64,000 bases of DNA from Rheinheimera salexigens (GCF_001752395.1 NZ_MKEK01000001.1:2693857-2757856), one strand, 5' to 3'. Shown: positions 1 through 9,857, counted from the first letter of the stretch. Notes: generated by a model from the letters alone, not told the origin. Made by a program: numbers and translations.

Positions 1-1
1 A

Positions 2-652
2 TCTACCTTTATGAACTTGCTGGGCTGTTTAGATTCACCCAGCAGCGGCGAAGTATTATTACAAACTGACAATATCACTCATTTGTCAGCCGCTAAACTG
101 GCACAAATTAGGAATAAATATATTGGTTTTGTATTTCAGCAATTTAATTTATTACCGCGCACTAGTGCATTAGATAATGTATTGCTGCCTTTGCTTTACA
201 GCAACACACCAAAACACCTTATAAAGGATATGGCTCAACAAGCCTTACAACAGGTGGGATTAGCTTCTCGTTCTGATCATCACCCTGCACAGCTTTCAGG
301 TGGCCAACAACAACGCGTAGCTATCGCCAGAGCCTTAGTTAATCAACCAGCCTTGCTGTTAGCCGATGAGCCTACAGGGGCTTTAGATAGCGAAACAGGC
401 TTAGAGATAATGGCCTTGTTTCAACAACTGCATCAACAAGGTAAAACCATAGTATTAGTTACCCATGAACATGATATCGCGGCCTTTGCTAATCGGCAGT
501 TGATGTTTCGCGATGGTGAATTAATTAGCGATAGCCAATCTATACCTGCCTGTGCCCAAACAGCATTAACTGAATTAAGACAGTTAAGACAAAGTGCCCA
601 GAGCAAAACTCAAGGCACAACTCTCAGTAGTACTTGCGGAGCACAGCTATGA
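2..652 (+). CDS. MacB-type ABC exporter ATPase, 5' truncated by window edge
   Basis: Nucleotide-binding subunit of a MacAB/LolD-like exporter; it hydrolyses ATP at the inner membrane to power the permease encoded next. The frame is open to the window edge and the first visible codons read S-T-F just before the Met at base 11, which is the end of a Walker A motif (GKST), so the true start lies upstream. Counting from that Met, the Q-loop (FVFQQFN) is near residue 40, the signature LSGGQQQRV near 95, Walker B LLLADEPTGALD near 115, and the H-loop THEHD follows. The ATGA overlap with the permease gene shows translational coupling. The substrate cannot be told; a periplasmic MacA-like adaptor would be expected upstream. 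Confidence 0.9.
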   Translation, partial: STFMNLLGCLDSPSSGEVLLQTDNITHLSAAKLAQIRNKYIGFVFQQFNLLPRTSALDNVLLPLLYSNTPKHLIKDMAQQALQQVGLASRSDHHPAQLSGGQQQRVAIARALVNQPALLLADEPTGALDSETGLEIMALFQQLHQQGKTIVLVTHEHDIAAFANRQLMFRDGELISDSQSIPACAQTALTELRQLRQSAQSKTQGTTLSSTCGAQL

Positions 653-1878
653 ATATGCTTACCTTATTAGCCGTGGCGTGGTCTGCGCTTAAAGTGAATT
701 TGATGCGCAGCATATTAACTATGCTCGGCATTATTATTGGTGTTTCTGCAGTGATTATTATGCTGGCATTAGGCGAAGGTGCGCGTTATGACGTAGATCA
801 ACAAATAAAAAGCCTTGGCGGCAATGTGTTTGTGGTGTTTGCCCGTGGTCGCTCTAGTGGTGGCGCTCGTGAGTCGTCAGGTACCAGTCAGGGCTTAACC
901 GAACAAGATGCGTTAGCCATAGAGCAACAAATCCCCCAAGTGAACGTGGCGGCGCCGACACTGCGCGCTAGCGGTCAGCTTATCTATGGCAATATGAATT
1001 GGGCGCCCGAAATTAACGGCGTTGATAATCGTATTTTTGCGGCCCAAAGTTGGTCTGTAGTATCAGGTAGAGAATTTAGCCCTACCGAGCTTAATACCGC
1101 GGCACGCGTCGCCATTATTGGCCAAACCGTTAAGCGCGAGTTATTTGGCGAAAGCGATCCTATTGGCCAAACCGTACGGGTGAATAAAATCCCAGTAACC
1201 ATTATTGGTGTATTGAATACTAAAGGCCAAAATACGCAAGGCAATGATCAAGATGATTTAATTTTCATGCCATTAAGCACCGTACGCAAACGCATTGCTG
1301 GCATGACGTTATCTAGCCCCACCGCCATTCGCAGTATTATTGTTCAAGTAGAGCACGAGCAAGATATGGACTTTGTGCAGCAAGAAATGGAAAGCTTATT
1401 AAGCCAGCGTTTACGCAGTACCACTGGCGAGACATCCTTTCGTATTTTTAACTTATCGCAAATGATTAGTACCCGCTCAGAAACCATGCAAATATTTAAT
1501 GGTTTGTTAGCCGCTGTGGCTTCGGTCTCGCTACTAGTGGGCGGTATCGGCATTATGAATATTATGTTGGTGTCGGTGACAGAGCGTACCCGCGAAATTG
1601 GTTTACGTATGGCTGTAGGTGCAGAGCCAAAAGTAATTTTAAAGCAGTTTTTAATTGAAGCGGTATTACTCTGTGGTATGGGTGGCTTAATCGGATTATT
1701 ACTCGCCGTTGCGGTAACCCAAGGCTTAGCTCACTTTTTGGGCTACACGGCGATTATTCAACCTGAAGTAGTGTTAATGAGCTTAGGTTTTTCATGCTTA
1801 ATCGGGGTGTTTTTTGGCTATTACCCCGCAACAAAAGCTGCAAAATTACAACCTATTGATGCCTTACGCTACGAGTAA
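649..1878 (+). CDS. MacB-family ABC transporter permease
   Basis: Inner-membrane permease of a tripartite or lipoprotein-type ABC exporter, about 409 residues. One membrane segment lies near the N-terminus (around residues 18-45), followed by a large periplasmic domain and three C-terminal helices ending at the conserved P-A-x-x-A-A-x-L-x-P-x-x-A-L-R-Y-E tail. The mechanotransmission motif TERTREIGLRMAVGA is intact. I chose ATG 649 rather than the TTG at 634 because it overlaps the ATPase stop by four bases and has a GGAG seven bases upstream. It lacks the fused N-terminal ATPase of E. coli MacB, so this is the split-subunit form. Confidence 0.9.
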   Translation: MNMLTLLAVAWSALKVNLMRSILTMLGIIIGVSAVIIMLALGEGARYDVDQQIKSLGGNVFVVFARGRSSGGARESSGTSQGLTEQDALAIEQQIPQVNVAAPTLRASGQLIYGNMNWAPEINGVDNRIFAAQSWSVVSGREFSPTELNTAARVAIIGQTVKRELFGESDPIGQTVRVNKIPVTIIGVLNTKGQNTQGNDQDDLIFMPLSTVRKRIAGMTLSSPTAIRSIIVQVEHEQDMDFVQQEMESLLSQRLRSTTGETSFRIFNLSQMISTRSETMQIFNGLLAAVASVSLLVGGIGIMNIMLVSVTERTREIGLRMAVGAEPKVILKQFLIEAVLLCGMGGLIGLLLAVAVTQGLAHFLGYTAIIQPEVVLMSLGFSCLIGVFFGYYPATKAAKLQPIDALRYE

Positions 1879-1921
1879 TCGCACCCGTTACTTTTAAAAA
1901 CCGGTAATAAAACCGACATAA

Positions 1922-1965
1922 AAAAACGGCTTAATCGCTCTTTATAAAGCTTTTAAGCCGTTTTT
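1922..1965. terminator. Bidirectional intrinsic terminator
   Basis: A perfect 13-bp inverted repeat (AAAAACGGCTTAA at 1922-1934 and its complement at 1953-1965) sits between the convergent permease gene and mlaA. The A/T ends of the stem supply a U-run in either direction, so it can end both transcripts. Confidence 0.9.
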
Positions 1966-1989
1966 GCATATTAATACTAGATTGTCGCT

Positions 1990-2781
1990 TTACCAATCAT
2001 CTAATAAATCATCGAAGATATCTTCATCAATTTCCGGCTCAGCAGATTTTGGCGGATTACCATCATAAATTTTAAATAATAAGCGTTGATAGTAAGATTC
2101 TTTAACAAATGCATAAGGGTCAAGCGACTCTTCCAGCAATTGTTCCATCGACATCATTTGCTCACGGCTATCTAGGGCATTAATAGCAAACTTAGTAATG
2201 GTTAAAGGCAAGCTTAATAACGATAACGGTGAGTACCAAGTATCGCCTGCTCGGCCAACTAAGCCCCTTGCAGTATCGGGCCCTAGGCCAGGTACCATAA
2301 CATAAGCCCCGTCACCCACACCCCACACCGCTAAGGTTTGATCAAAGTCTTCATCTTGCTCGGCTAAACCAATATGGCTAGCAACGTCAAATAAACCAAA
2401 TATGCCTAAGGTACTGTTAACTAAAAATCGTGCCGCACTAATAGCTGTGCTATTAGGCTTAGCCTGTAAGGCGCCATTAAGAAAGTTTACCGGTTCAGAT
2501 AAATTATTACTGGCATTACGTAAACCTTTACGCGCAGGTTTAGGTACTACTGCCATATAACCGACAGTGGCCGGTCTTAACAGATAATGATCCAGTACAT
2601 CATAGTTAAAGTCCCACATGCTGCGGTTAAAGCTTTCCAGCGGATCACGCTCATCAACGTAAGGATTTGCCGTTAAAGGCGCTGCAGCATTATCTGTTGC
2701 CTGTGGCGCAGTGTTACTTGCACAGCCCGCTAACAACAGCAGCAGTGATGCGGTACTAATAACTTGTTTTAATGCTGCCAT
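1990..2781 (-). CDS. mlaA: MlaA (VacJ) outer-membrane lipoprotein
   Basis: Outer-membrane component of the Mla phospholipid retrograde transport system, which removes misplaced phospholipids from the outer leaflet. It has a signal peptide with lipobox LLAGC (Cys20). The family core is present: DPLESFNRSMWDFN near residue 46, then the hydrophobic ring-forming region, GLGPDTARG and the Y-S-P-L segment. The C-terminus is acidic (DEDIFDDLLDDW). Length of 263 is normal. The gene starts one base from the ccmI stop and may be read through from the ccm operon, though the two functions are unrelated. The mlaFEDCB genes are not in the window. Confidence 0.93.
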   Translation of the reverse strand: MAALKQVISTASLLLLLAGCASNTAPQATDNAAAPLTANPYVDERDPLESFNRSMWDFNYDVLDHYLLRPATVGYMAVVPKPARKGLRNASNNLSEPVNFLNGALQAKPNSTAISAARFLVNSTLGIFGLFDVASHIGLAEQDEDFDQTLAVWGVGDGAYVMVPGLGPDTARGLVGRAGDTWYSPLSLLSLPLTITKFAINALDSREQMMSMEQLLEESLDPYAFVKESYYQRLLFKIYDGNPPKSAEPEIDEDIFDDLLDDW

Positions 2782-2782
2782 A

Positions 2783-3976
2783 TTACGGTTCCAGCGTTAA
2801 CTTAATTGAAATTTGTGGTTGTTCAAAAGACAACACATCCGATACGGCTTGTACGTCACCAGGACGCTGCTCAACCGTGCCCGATATCGACATCCGAGCC
2901 ACGACTTCTATTTGTTCCGCATTGGCTAAACTCCAGCCTGGTTGCATCGCCATCGACTCTTGTAAAACCAATTGCTGTTGACCAGCCACTAACGGTATGC
3001 GCTGCACCGCTAACGGTAATGCTGGGCCTTCTTTTGCTCTGGCGAATAAAAATAAAGTCGCCTCAGGATTGGCTTGCTGCAAAGCTGGGTCAACAAATAA
3101 ATCAACGGTAATGCGCCGTGTATCAACTTGTACATCGACACCTAACTCACTTAACCGTTGTTGCACGGCCGCATAGCGTGGGTCATCAGTCTCTAACTCT
3201 GCTAATAATACTATCCATGCTTGTTTAGCTTGTTCCATGTCACCGTTTTCATAAGCAATTAGCGCCATTAATGATAGCGCATCACTGTTTTTTGGCTCGT
3301 TAATTAGCACTCTAGCCACTGCCCGACCGGCTAAGGCTAAACTTTGCTCATCGCCAACAATAATTAAGGCTTGGCTATAACTGAGTAATACGGCAGTGCG
3401 ATCTGGCGATATGGCTAGGGCTTTTTCAAAAGCATCAACGGCTTGTTCAGGAAAACCTTGTGATAAACGAATACGGCCTAGCAACATCCAAGCAATAGCA
3501 TCATCACCTTCTTTAGCTAGTTTAGTACGTAATGCTAAAGCAAACAGTTCAACTTCTTCAGCAGATAACGGCTCACCTTGTTGCAATAACGCTCGCTCAC
3601 CATATAGTTGTAAGTTGTCTTGCGCTAATTGCCATTGTTGTAATTGGCTATAGTTACCGTTAAAAGCATAAACGCCGCCAACAATAACCATTATAGCTAC
3701 TAACATTAAGCCCGCTAGTAAGCGACTCATCGTAATATTGTTAGCCGTCGATTGCGGCTGAGTACTGACAAACTGTAACTTTAATTCATTAGCCGCCTGT
3801 ACAAAATCTGACTCGGCTAATTCACCATTATCCCGCGCTAAAGCTAAGGCTTGTAGCCTCTGTTCAAATAACGCCGTGTTAGATAAACTTTGTTGACGAC
3901 TACGTCGTGGCCAAAACAGGCATAACGCACAAATGAGTAGCATAACGCCACTAGCGATCATTAAAGGCCACAACAT
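2783..3976 (-). CDS. ccmI: CcmI, apocytochrome c chaperone of the heme lyase complex
   Basis: CcmI presents apocytochrome c to the CcmF/CcmH heme lyase at the periplasmic face of the inner membrane. The 397-residue protein has an N-terminal membrane helix (about 3-22), a cytoplasmic loop, a second helix (about 84-106), then TPR-type helices around residues 150-265 and a C-terminal beta-rich domain. It overlaps the ccmH stop by one base and is the last ccm gene. In E. coli this domain is fused to CcmH; here it is separate. Confidence 0.9.
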   Translation of the reverse strand: MLWPLMIASGVMLLICALCLFWPRRSRQQSLSNTALFEQRLQALALARDNGELAESDFVQAANELKLQFVSTQPQSTANNITMSRLLAGLMLVAIMVIVGGVYAFNGNYSQLQQWQLAQDNLQLYGERALLQQGEPLSAEEVELFALALRTKLAKEGDDAIAWMLLGRIRLSQGFPEQAVDAFEKALAISPDRTAVLLSYSQALIIVGDEQSLALAGRAVARVLINEPKNSDALSLMALIAYENGDMEQAKQAWIVLLAELETDDPRYAAVQQRLSELGVDVQVDTRRITVDLFVDPALQQANPEATLFLFARAKEGPALPLAVQRIPLVAGQQQLVLQESMAMQPGWSLANAEQIEVVARMSISGTVEQRPGDVQAVSDVLSFEQPQISIKLTLEP

Positions 3977-4476
3977 TATTTTTTACTCCGGTAACGATCA
4001 ATCAACTTATCTAACTCTTCGTTATGCTTATTATCAGCAGCGTTGCTACTTACGGTGTTTTCGGATGCGCTGTCAGCAACATTAGCCTGCACCGTACTAG
4101 TGGTTTTTCGTCTATAAGCACCAAAAGCTAATAACGCCACTAACATGGCGAAAGGTGCTATCCATAACCATAATGTGAGTTTATTTAATGGCGGCTGATA
4201 ATGGGCAAAATCACCATAACGATTAACCATATAATCTAGAATCTGTTCGCGACTTTTACCTTGTTGAATTAACTCGAAAGTTTTCTCGCGCATATCTACC
4301 GCTACCACAGCATTAGAATCAGCCACATTCTGATTTTGACATTGTGGGCAGCGTAATTCAGCCGTTAATTGCTGATATAATTGCCGCTCTGCTGCATCTT
4401 TAAAGGGCATAATTTCATTAGCTTGGCTAAAGTTAGCTGCAAAGACACAGATTAAAACCAACAGTAAACGCTTCAT
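3976..4476 (-). CDS. ccmH: CcmH, cytochrome c maturation thiol-disulfide protein
   Basis: Short-form CcmH (166 residues), which keeps the apocytochrome CXXCH cysteines reduced for heme ligation. It has a cleavable signal peptide (about 1-19), the family motif LRCPQCQNQNVADS with the redox pair Cys43 and Cys46, and one C-terminal membrane helix near 103-121 followed by a polar cytoplasmic tail. The four-base overlap with ccmG indicates coupled translation. The start gives a proper signal peptide. Confidence 0.94.
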   Translation of the reverse strand: MKRLLLVLICVFAANFSQANEIMPFKDAAERQLYQQLTAELRCPQCQNQNVADSNAVVAVDMREKTFELIQQGKSREQILDYMVNRYGDFAHYQPPLNKLTLWLWIAPFAMLVALLAFGAYRRKTTSTVQANVADSASENTVSSNAADNKHNEELDKLIDRYRSKK

Positions 4477-5048
4477 GGTTTAGCGCTCCATTGCTGATAT
4501 AACGGCGCTAACTTACTGCGCCATATTTGCGGGTTAATATCGCCAATATGATGCAGTCTTACCACGCCATCGGCATCAATTAAAAACGTTTCTGGCGCAC
4601 CGCTAACCCCTAGGTCTAACGATAAGGTGCGCTTAGCATCTAAAATATTAAATTGATATGGGTCGCCGCGTTGTTGTAGTTTTTCTACCACTTCTTGCTG
4701 CAAGGTCTTTAAGTTAAAAGGCTTATCAAAAGTAGGATCTTTAGGTAAGTCGTAATACAAACCGACAATTTTAACACCTTGTTGGCGTAATTCGGTTAAA
4801 TAAGCTAATTCAGCATTACAGGTTGGACACCAAGTGCCCCACACGTTAAGTAGAAATGTTTCGCCTGTTAACTTCTCTGCCGTCCACAGCGTTTTAGGTT
4901 GCATTAAATCTGGCAAACTAAACTCAGGCAACACTTTACCCACGGTGGCTGAACTGCGCTCCATAGGGTTAGAAAATAAGCCGCTGAGTAAAAATAAACT
5001 TAACGCCAAGAATAAAGCTAACGGTAAATAAAAGAATAATTTACGCAT
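4473..5048 (-). CDS. ccmG: CcmG/DsbE thioredoxin-like protein
   Basis: Membrane-anchored periplasmic thioredoxin that reduces CcmH or apocytochrome c, using electrons from a DsbD-type protein. It has an N-terminal anchor helix (about 5-24) and the active site W-G-T-W-C-P-T-C with Cys74 and Cys77. The cis-proline loop G-V-S-G-A-P-E-T-F is intact near residue 150. Length of 191 is typical. It overlaps ccmF by eight bases. Confidence 0.94.
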   Translation of the reverse strand: MRKLFFYLPLALFLALSLFLLSGLFSNPMERSSATVGKVLPEFSLPDLMQPKTLWTAEKLTGETFLLNVWGTWCPTCNAELAYLTELRQQGVKIVGLYYDLPKDPTFDKPFNLKTLQQEVVEKLQQRGDPYQFNILDAKRTLSLDLGVSGAPETFLIDADGVVRLHHIGDINPQIWRSKLAPLYQQWSAKP

Positions 5049-7014
5049 GGTTTACCTCAGCAGCTTGGCTACTCGCGCTCGTTGGCTTACGACGATAGCG
5101 CTTATCCGCTAGGGCTAAAAAGCCACCAATCGCCATTAATACGCCGCCTAACCATACCCAACGCATAAAAGGTTTAACTTGAATACGCAGTGCCCACGCA
5201 TTACCGGGTAACTCTTCACCTAACGAAATATATAAATCTCGACTTAACCGGGCATGTACAGCCGCTTCCGTCATCACCGTACGTTGAATACGATAAAAAC
5301 GTTTTTCTGCGTGCAAATGGGTTATATATTTACCGTCTTTACGCACATCTATTTCAGCCGCTTGACCGCCATAATTAGGCCCGTTTAAAGCATATACTTC
5401 GGTTAGGGTAAAGTCGTAACCAGACACTGAGGTAACATCGCCCACTGCCATGCGCACATCACGCTCTTCAGTGTAGGTTTTGGTCATCACGACACCAACA
5501 ATCAACACTGCAAAACCAATATGGGCAATGGTCATACCGTAATGGCTGGCATTAAGCTTAGTTAAGCCTTGCTTGATGGAACCAAAATTATGTAAGCGCA
5601 ATATCACTTCAGCCAGTGCCGAAACACCCACCCAAGCCCCCAGCAATAAACCCAGCAATGCTAAATTAGCTTGCAAGCTTTGCATGGTAACCATCACAGT
5701 TAATGCCAACATTATTGCCGCTATTGCGACTAACGCTAACGGTTTAATTAACAGCATAAATTGTTGTTGTTTCCATCGTACCCAAGGGCCTAAACCAAGT
5801 AATAGTGCAAACGGAATAGTTAGGTAATAAAACATTTGGTTAAAGAATGGCTCGCCAATAGAGATAGAGCCTAAGCCTAACTCTTTGTGGAATAGCGGAA
5901 ATAAAGTGCCTAAGAATACAATTAAGCAAGCGGTTAATAAAAAGATGTTATTACTCCACAGCATCATTTCACGCGAGAATAACTGATACCGCGCTTGGCT
6001 GCGTACTGCGCTCATACGTAAACCGTAAAGTAATAATGAGCCACCTACTACAACTAATAAAAACACTAATAAATACAAGCCACGGCCAGGATCGGTGGCA
6101 AAAGAATGTACCGATACCAACACGCCTGAACGCACTAAAAATGCGCCAACTAAGCTTAACGCAAAAGCGGTTAACGCTAATAATACCGTCCAAGATTTAA
6201 AGGTACCGCGTTTTTCGGTTACCGCTAAGCTATGTATTAAGGCGGTACCCGCTAACCAAGGCATAAATGACGCGTTTTCTACTGGGTCCCAAAACCACCA
6301 GCCGCCCCAACCTAATTCATTGTAAGCCCACCAACTGCCTAACATAATACCTAAGGTTAAAAACACCCACGCGGCTAATGCCCAAGGTCTAACCCAACGT
6401 GCCCACACACTATCAAATTTTCCGCCCATTAATGAAGCTATGGCAAAGGCAAAAGCGACGGCAAAACCGACATAGCCCATATACAACATGGGTGGATGTA
6501 ATATCATGCCAAAGTCTTGTAATAACGGGTTTAAATCACGGCCTTCAACCGGATAAAACGGTAAGCTACGAGCAAACGGGTTAGACATAATTAATGAAAA
6601 GGCGATAAAGCCAGCATTAATTAAGCCCAGAACCGCTAAGATTCTACCTTGCAACAATAATGGTAAGGCTTTAGAAAACATGGCCACTAATGCCGTCCAG
6701 CCAGTGAGCATTAGTACCCACAACAACATAGAGCCTTCGTGCGAGCCAAAGCTGGCCGCTAAGCGGTAATACCAAGGTAATACTGAACTAGAGTTACTGG
6801 CGACATTAATAACCGAAAAGTCACTAATATAAAACGCATAACCCAGAACCGACATCGCGATTAAACTAAACACAAACATGGCGATAGCTAGGGGTTTAGC
6901 CGTCAGTAATGCTTGCTGATTACCGGTAAAACTACCATAAAGTGGCACTAAAGCTAATAGGATAGAAAGTGCAAAAGCAAAAGTTAGCGCCAGTTGTCCA
7001 GCTTCAATAATCAT
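5041..7014 (-). CDS. ccmF: CcmF, heme lyase subunit
   Basis: Core cytochrome c synthetase: it takes heme from holo-CcmE and attaches it to apocytochrome with CcmH and CcmI. The polytopic protein of 657 residues carries the tryptophan-rich WWD motif of heme-handling proteins (WGGWWFWDPVENASF, about 236-250) and conserved periplasmic histidines such as H172 in MILHPPMLYMGY. A large C-terminal periplasmic domain precedes the last helix. It shares one base with the ccmE stop. Confidence 0.96.
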   Translation of the reverse strand: MIIEAGQLALTFAFALSILLALVPLYGSFTGNQQALLTAKPLAIAMFVFSLIAMSVLGYAFYISDFSVINVASNSSSVLPWYYRLAASFGSHEGSMLLWVLMLTGWTALVAMFSKALPLLLQGRILAVLGLINAGFIAFSLIMSNPFARSLPFYPVEGRDLNPLLQDFGMILHPPMLYMGYVGFAVAFAFAIASLMGGKFDSVWARWVRPWALAAWVFLTLGIMLGSWWAYNELGWGGWWFWDPVENASFMPWLAGTALIHSLAVTEKRGTFKSWTVLLALTAFALSLVGAFLVRSGVLVSVHSFATDPGRGLYLLVFLLVVVGGSLLLYGLRMSAVRSQARYQLFSREMMLWSNNIFLLTACLIVFLGTLFPLFHKELGLGSISIGEPFFNQMFYYLTIPFALLLGLGPWVRWKQQQFMLLIKPLALVAIAAIMLALTVMVTMQSLQANLALLGLLLGAWVGVSALAEVILRLHNFGSIKQGLTKLNASHYGMTIAHIGFAVLIVGVVMTKTYTEERDVRMAVGDVTSVSGYDFTLTEVYALNGPNYGGQAAEIDVRKDGKYITHLHAEKRFYRIQRTVMTEAAVHARLSRDLYISLGEELPGNAWALRIQVKPFMRWVWLGGVLMAIGGFLALADKRYRRKPTSASSQAAEVNHA

Positions 7015-7496
7015 TAATAGCCCCCACTGACAGGCGTATTAACAGGTGGCACATGCCTAATGCCTTTTAAAGCTTCCGCTACTTCAGGCGGCATATATTC
7101 TTCATCATGTTTTGCTAACACTTCGCTGGCAATGATAGTGCGGTTATCTTGTAAGATACCTTGTGCCACTATACCTTGGCCCTCGCGGAATAAATCTGGC
7201 AGTATGCCCTGATAAATAATGGTCACTGTAGGGCCGATATCCACAACATCAAACTGTACTTTTAACGTCTGCGGATCGCGCTTTACCGAGCCTTCAACCA
7301 CCATGCCACCAATACGTAAACGTTGTCCCGGTTGCGGGATAACTTTATCTTTGCCTAAGCCTTCGACTAATTGGGTTGGCGTATAAAACAAATCAATATT
7401 TTGCTGCAAAGCATATAGCATCGCGCCTACTGCTGCGGTAATTAACCCGACAATTAGCACAATGGCCAATAAGCGTTTTTTTCGTCTAGGTTGCAT
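7014..7496 (-). CDS. ccmE: CcmE, periplasmic heme chaperone
   Basis: CcmE binds heme covalently through a histidine and carries it from CcmC to CcmF. There is an N-terminal anchor helix (about 8-29), an OB-fold beta barrel, and the motif [12 protein letters not shown] with the heme-linking His130 and the axial Tyr134. It is the canonical histidine type, not the Cys variant found in some archaea and bacteria. Length of 160 is normal. It overlaps ccmD by one base. Confidence 0.96.
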   Translation of the reverse strand: MQPRRKKRLLAIVLIVGLITAAVGAMLYALQQNIDLFYTPTQLVEGLGKDKVIPQPGQRLRIGGMVVEGSVKRDPQTLKVQFDVVDIGPTVTIIYQGILPDLFREGQGIVAQGILQDNRTIIASEVLAKHDEEYMPPEVAEALKGIRHVPPVNTPVSGGY

Positions 7497-7696
7497 TAGT
7501 TCTGTTGCTCCTGATACTGCTTGATTCGTAGCTCGCGAGCTTCTTGCGCTGCGATATCACGTTTTAGTTGCTTATGCTGACCGCGGCTATACATGACCAA
7601 AGCCGCTAACATTGCATAGGTAGTGCCAAACGATAACCAGACATAAAAGCCATAATTACCCATTGCCCAAAATTCTGCCCATGATTGAAAATACAT
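7496..7696 (-). CDS. ccmD: CcmD, small membrane protein of heme export
   Basis: CcmD helps release holo-CcmE from the CcmABC complex. The 66-residue protein begins [13 protein letters not shown], as in the family, with one membrane helix (about 16-37) and a charged, coiled C-terminal tail. I chose ATG 7696 over the longer frame that begins at 7726, because it overlaps the ccmC stop by one base and has GAGGAA upstream; the extra ten codons lie inside ccmC. Confidence 0.92.
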   Translation of the reverse strand: MYFQSWAEFWAMGNYGFYVWLSFGTTYAMLAALVMYSRGQHKQLKRDIAAQEARELRIKQYQEQQN

Positions 7697-8433
7697 TATG
7701 CTTTCCTCACCAGCGCTTTTACCCAAGGTCTATGTTGTTCGTTTTGCATAATGGCCGTGCGTAACCTCATACAGACCATAGCAAACATAAATAGTGCAAA
7801 GCCTAAGATACTAATTAATAGTGGCCACAACATACTGGGGTCGATAGAGGGTTTGGCAAATTTAGTAATAGAGGCGCCTTGATGCAGCGTGTTCCACCAT
7901 TGCACTGAGAAATGAATAATAGGTAAGTTAATCACCCCAACCACAGCTAATAAAGAGGCCACTTTGCTGCCCATAGCCCGGTCAGAAAAAGCGCCACTGA
8001 GCGCTATGACGCCTAAATACAAAAATAACAATATTAATTCTGAGGTTAAACGTGCATCCCATTCCCACCACGTCCCCCACATTGGCTTACCCCATGCCAT
8101 GCCGGTAATAAGTGCAATAGCAGTATAAACAGCGCCTATTGGTGCAATAGCTAACACAGACCATTGGGCAATTTTAACCTGCCACACTAAAGCGATTAAC
8201 GCGGCAACAGCCATATAAAAATAGGTACCCATCGACATAATAGCGGCGGGAACATGCAGATGTATAATACGGTAACTGTCACCTTGCTGATAATCAGGCG
8301 GGGTAAACGCTAAACCCCAAATATTACCTAAGCCAAGGGTAAGTAATGCCAAAGTCATTAACCAAGGTAACCAGCGACCACATAAATGATAAACAGTCTC
8401 AGGTTTTGCAAAAGGGTGTAACCATTTAAACAT
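7696..8433 (-). CDS. ccmC: CcmC, heme handling membrane protein
   Basis: CcmC binds heme at the outer face of the inner membrane and loads it on CcmE. It has six predicted helices in 245 residues, the WWD motif M-W-G-T-W-W-E-W-D-A-R-L-T near 118-130, and the conserved heme-ligand histidines (near 60 and 184). The ccmB stop lies one base upstream of its start. Together with ccmA, ccmB and ccmD it forms the ABC release complex. Confidence 0.96.
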   Translation of the reverse strand: MFKWLHPFAKPETVYHLCGRWLPWLMTLALLTLGLGNIWGLAFTPPDYQQGDSYRIIHLHVPAAIMSMGTYFYMAVAALIALVWQVKIAQWSVLAIAPIGAVYTAIALITGMAWGKPMWGTWWEWDARLTSELILLFLYLGVIALSGAFSDRAMGSKVASLLAVVGVINLPIIHFSVQWWNTLHQGASITKFAKPSIDPSMLWPLLISILGFALFMFAMVCMRLRTAIMQNEQHRPWVKALVRKA

Positions 8434-8434
8434 G

Positions 8435-9100
8435 TTAGCTCACATTTATTTTCAACGCGCTGGCCACAGCAAACGGGATCAACGCCAAACTAAATAATAA
8501 CATTGCTAAAATTATCGCCAATTGACCTTGGTAAGACAGGCCCATACTGGCTGCCTCCATAGCCGCACTAGCGAATATTAATAACGGAATATACAACGGT
8601 AAAATCAGCAGCGCCAATAAGATGCCACCTTTATCGGCAGATAGCGTAAGAGCTGCGCCTAATACGCTAAGCAAGCTTAACAATGGTGTCCCTAGCGCTA
8701 ATGTCAGCATCATTGCCATTAAACTGGCGGTATTTAAGCCCAGTAGTAACGCAACTAACGGTGATAGCAGCACTAACGGTAAACCGGTGCTTAACCAATT
8801 GGTGAATGTTTTTGCTAACACAAAAGCCATTACCGGTTGCCGGGCTGCGACGAGTTGCTCTACCACACCATTACGAAAATCATCTTTAAATAAGCGCTCG
8901 GCTGCCAGTAATACACTTAATAATGCTGCAATCCAGACAATACCCGGCGCCATTTGGCGTAATAAATTAGGCTCGGGCCCTACGCCTAATGGAAATAAAC
9001 TTAGCACGATAATAAAAAACAATACTGGATTCAGCCAGTCAGCTTTTTGTCGCGCTAATAACCGCAGCTCGCGATGAATAAAATGGCTTAACATCACCAT
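8435..9100 (-). CDS. ccmB: CcmB, heme exporter ABC permease
   Basis: Membrane subunit of the CcmABCD ATPase that frees heme-loaded CcmE. It is 221 residues with six predicted membrane helices and the family start region F-I-H-R-E-L-R-L-L-A-R-Q-K. The start overlaps ccmA by seven bases. The start M-V-M-L-S could instead be the Met two codons later. Confidence 0.93.
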   Translation of the reverse strand: MVMLSHFIHRELRLLARQKADWLNPVLFFIIVLSLFPLGVGPEPNLLRQMAPGIVWIAALLSVLLAAERLFKDDFRNGVVEQLVAARQPVMAFVLAKTFTNWLSTGLPLVLLSPLVALLLGLNTASLMAMMLTLALGTPLLSLLSVLGAALTLSADKGGILLALLILPLYIPLLIFASAAMEAASMGLSYQGQLAIILAMLLFSLALIPFAVASALKINVS

Positions 9101-9714
9101 CGGTAGGCTAACTCCAATTTACGCATTTCAGGGTATTGCAGCGTTAAAGGCTGATGAGTAGTAAGTATTATGCCACCACCACGTTGTAAATGCGTTAAAA
9201 AGTGTTGCTGTAATAAAGCAATGGCAGCTTGATCTAAAGCAGTAAAAGGCTCATCTAGGATCCAAATTTTCCGTGGTGTAAACCATAATCGGGCTAATGA
9301 AACTCGGCGTTGCTGCCCAGCCGATAACATACGACACGGAATATCCTCTAAACCGGCTAAACCCAGCTTGGCTAACAGTGGATAATCATCTGCTGCCGCT
9401 ACACCGGTACTGGCTCGCCAAAAAGAAATGTTTTCAATGGCGGTTAAATGCTCATGTATTCCACTATGGTGGCCGATATAACAGAGATTAGCCGCATAAT
9501 CATCAGCAGCTTGAGTTAAAGAGTATTTTAAGTATTGGATATGGCCGTCTTCCGGCGTGGCTAAATTAGCCAACAAACGCAGCAGAGAGCTTTTGCCTGC
9601 ACCATTTTTGCCGGCGATTTGTAATAGTTCACCGGCATTAAGTTGCAAAGAGAGTTGCTCAAAAAGCACTCGATCTTGTCGAATACAACTCAGTTGTGTG
9701 GCTTGTAACAACAT
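9094..9714 (-). CDS. ccmA: CcmA, ATPase of the CcmABCD complex
   Basis: ABC ATPase whose hydrolysis drives release of holo-CcmE. From ATG 9714 the protein is 206 residues, the usual length, with Walker A GKNGAGKSS (35-43), signature LSAGQQRRVSLARL, Walker B I-W-I-L-D-E-P and the H-loop T-T-H-Q. The frame is open upstream to 9879, but those 55 extra residues match nothing in the family and would run into the divergent fliK-like gene, so I rejected them. It is the first gene of the nine-gene ccm operon. Confidence 0.94.
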   Translation of the reverse strand: MLLQATQLSCIRQDRVLFEQLSLQLNAGELLQIAGKNGAGKSSLLRLLANLATPEDGHIQYLKYSLTQAADDYAANLCYIGHHSGIHEHLTAIENISFWRASTGVAAADDYPLLAKLGLAGLEDIPCRMLSAGQQRRVSLARLWFTPRKIWILDEPFTALDQAAIALLQQHFLTHLQRGGGIILTTHQPLTLQYPEMRKLELAYRW

Positions 9715-9857
9715 TTGGCCGGTAGATACTGAATAAGATAGCAAGGTTGACGCGCACCTAAAGTTATCGACGACTAAGTATATTGCGCGCATATTAGCAT
9801 AACCCGACCATAATACGAATGACACAACCTGTACTAGAGGTATAAAAAGAGTAAATA

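Noticed and set aside
9715..9857. Promoters in the ccmA to fliK-like divergent gap
   Set aside because: Several loose -10-like and -35-like words occur on both strands, but none has both elements at proper spacing, so I do not call one.
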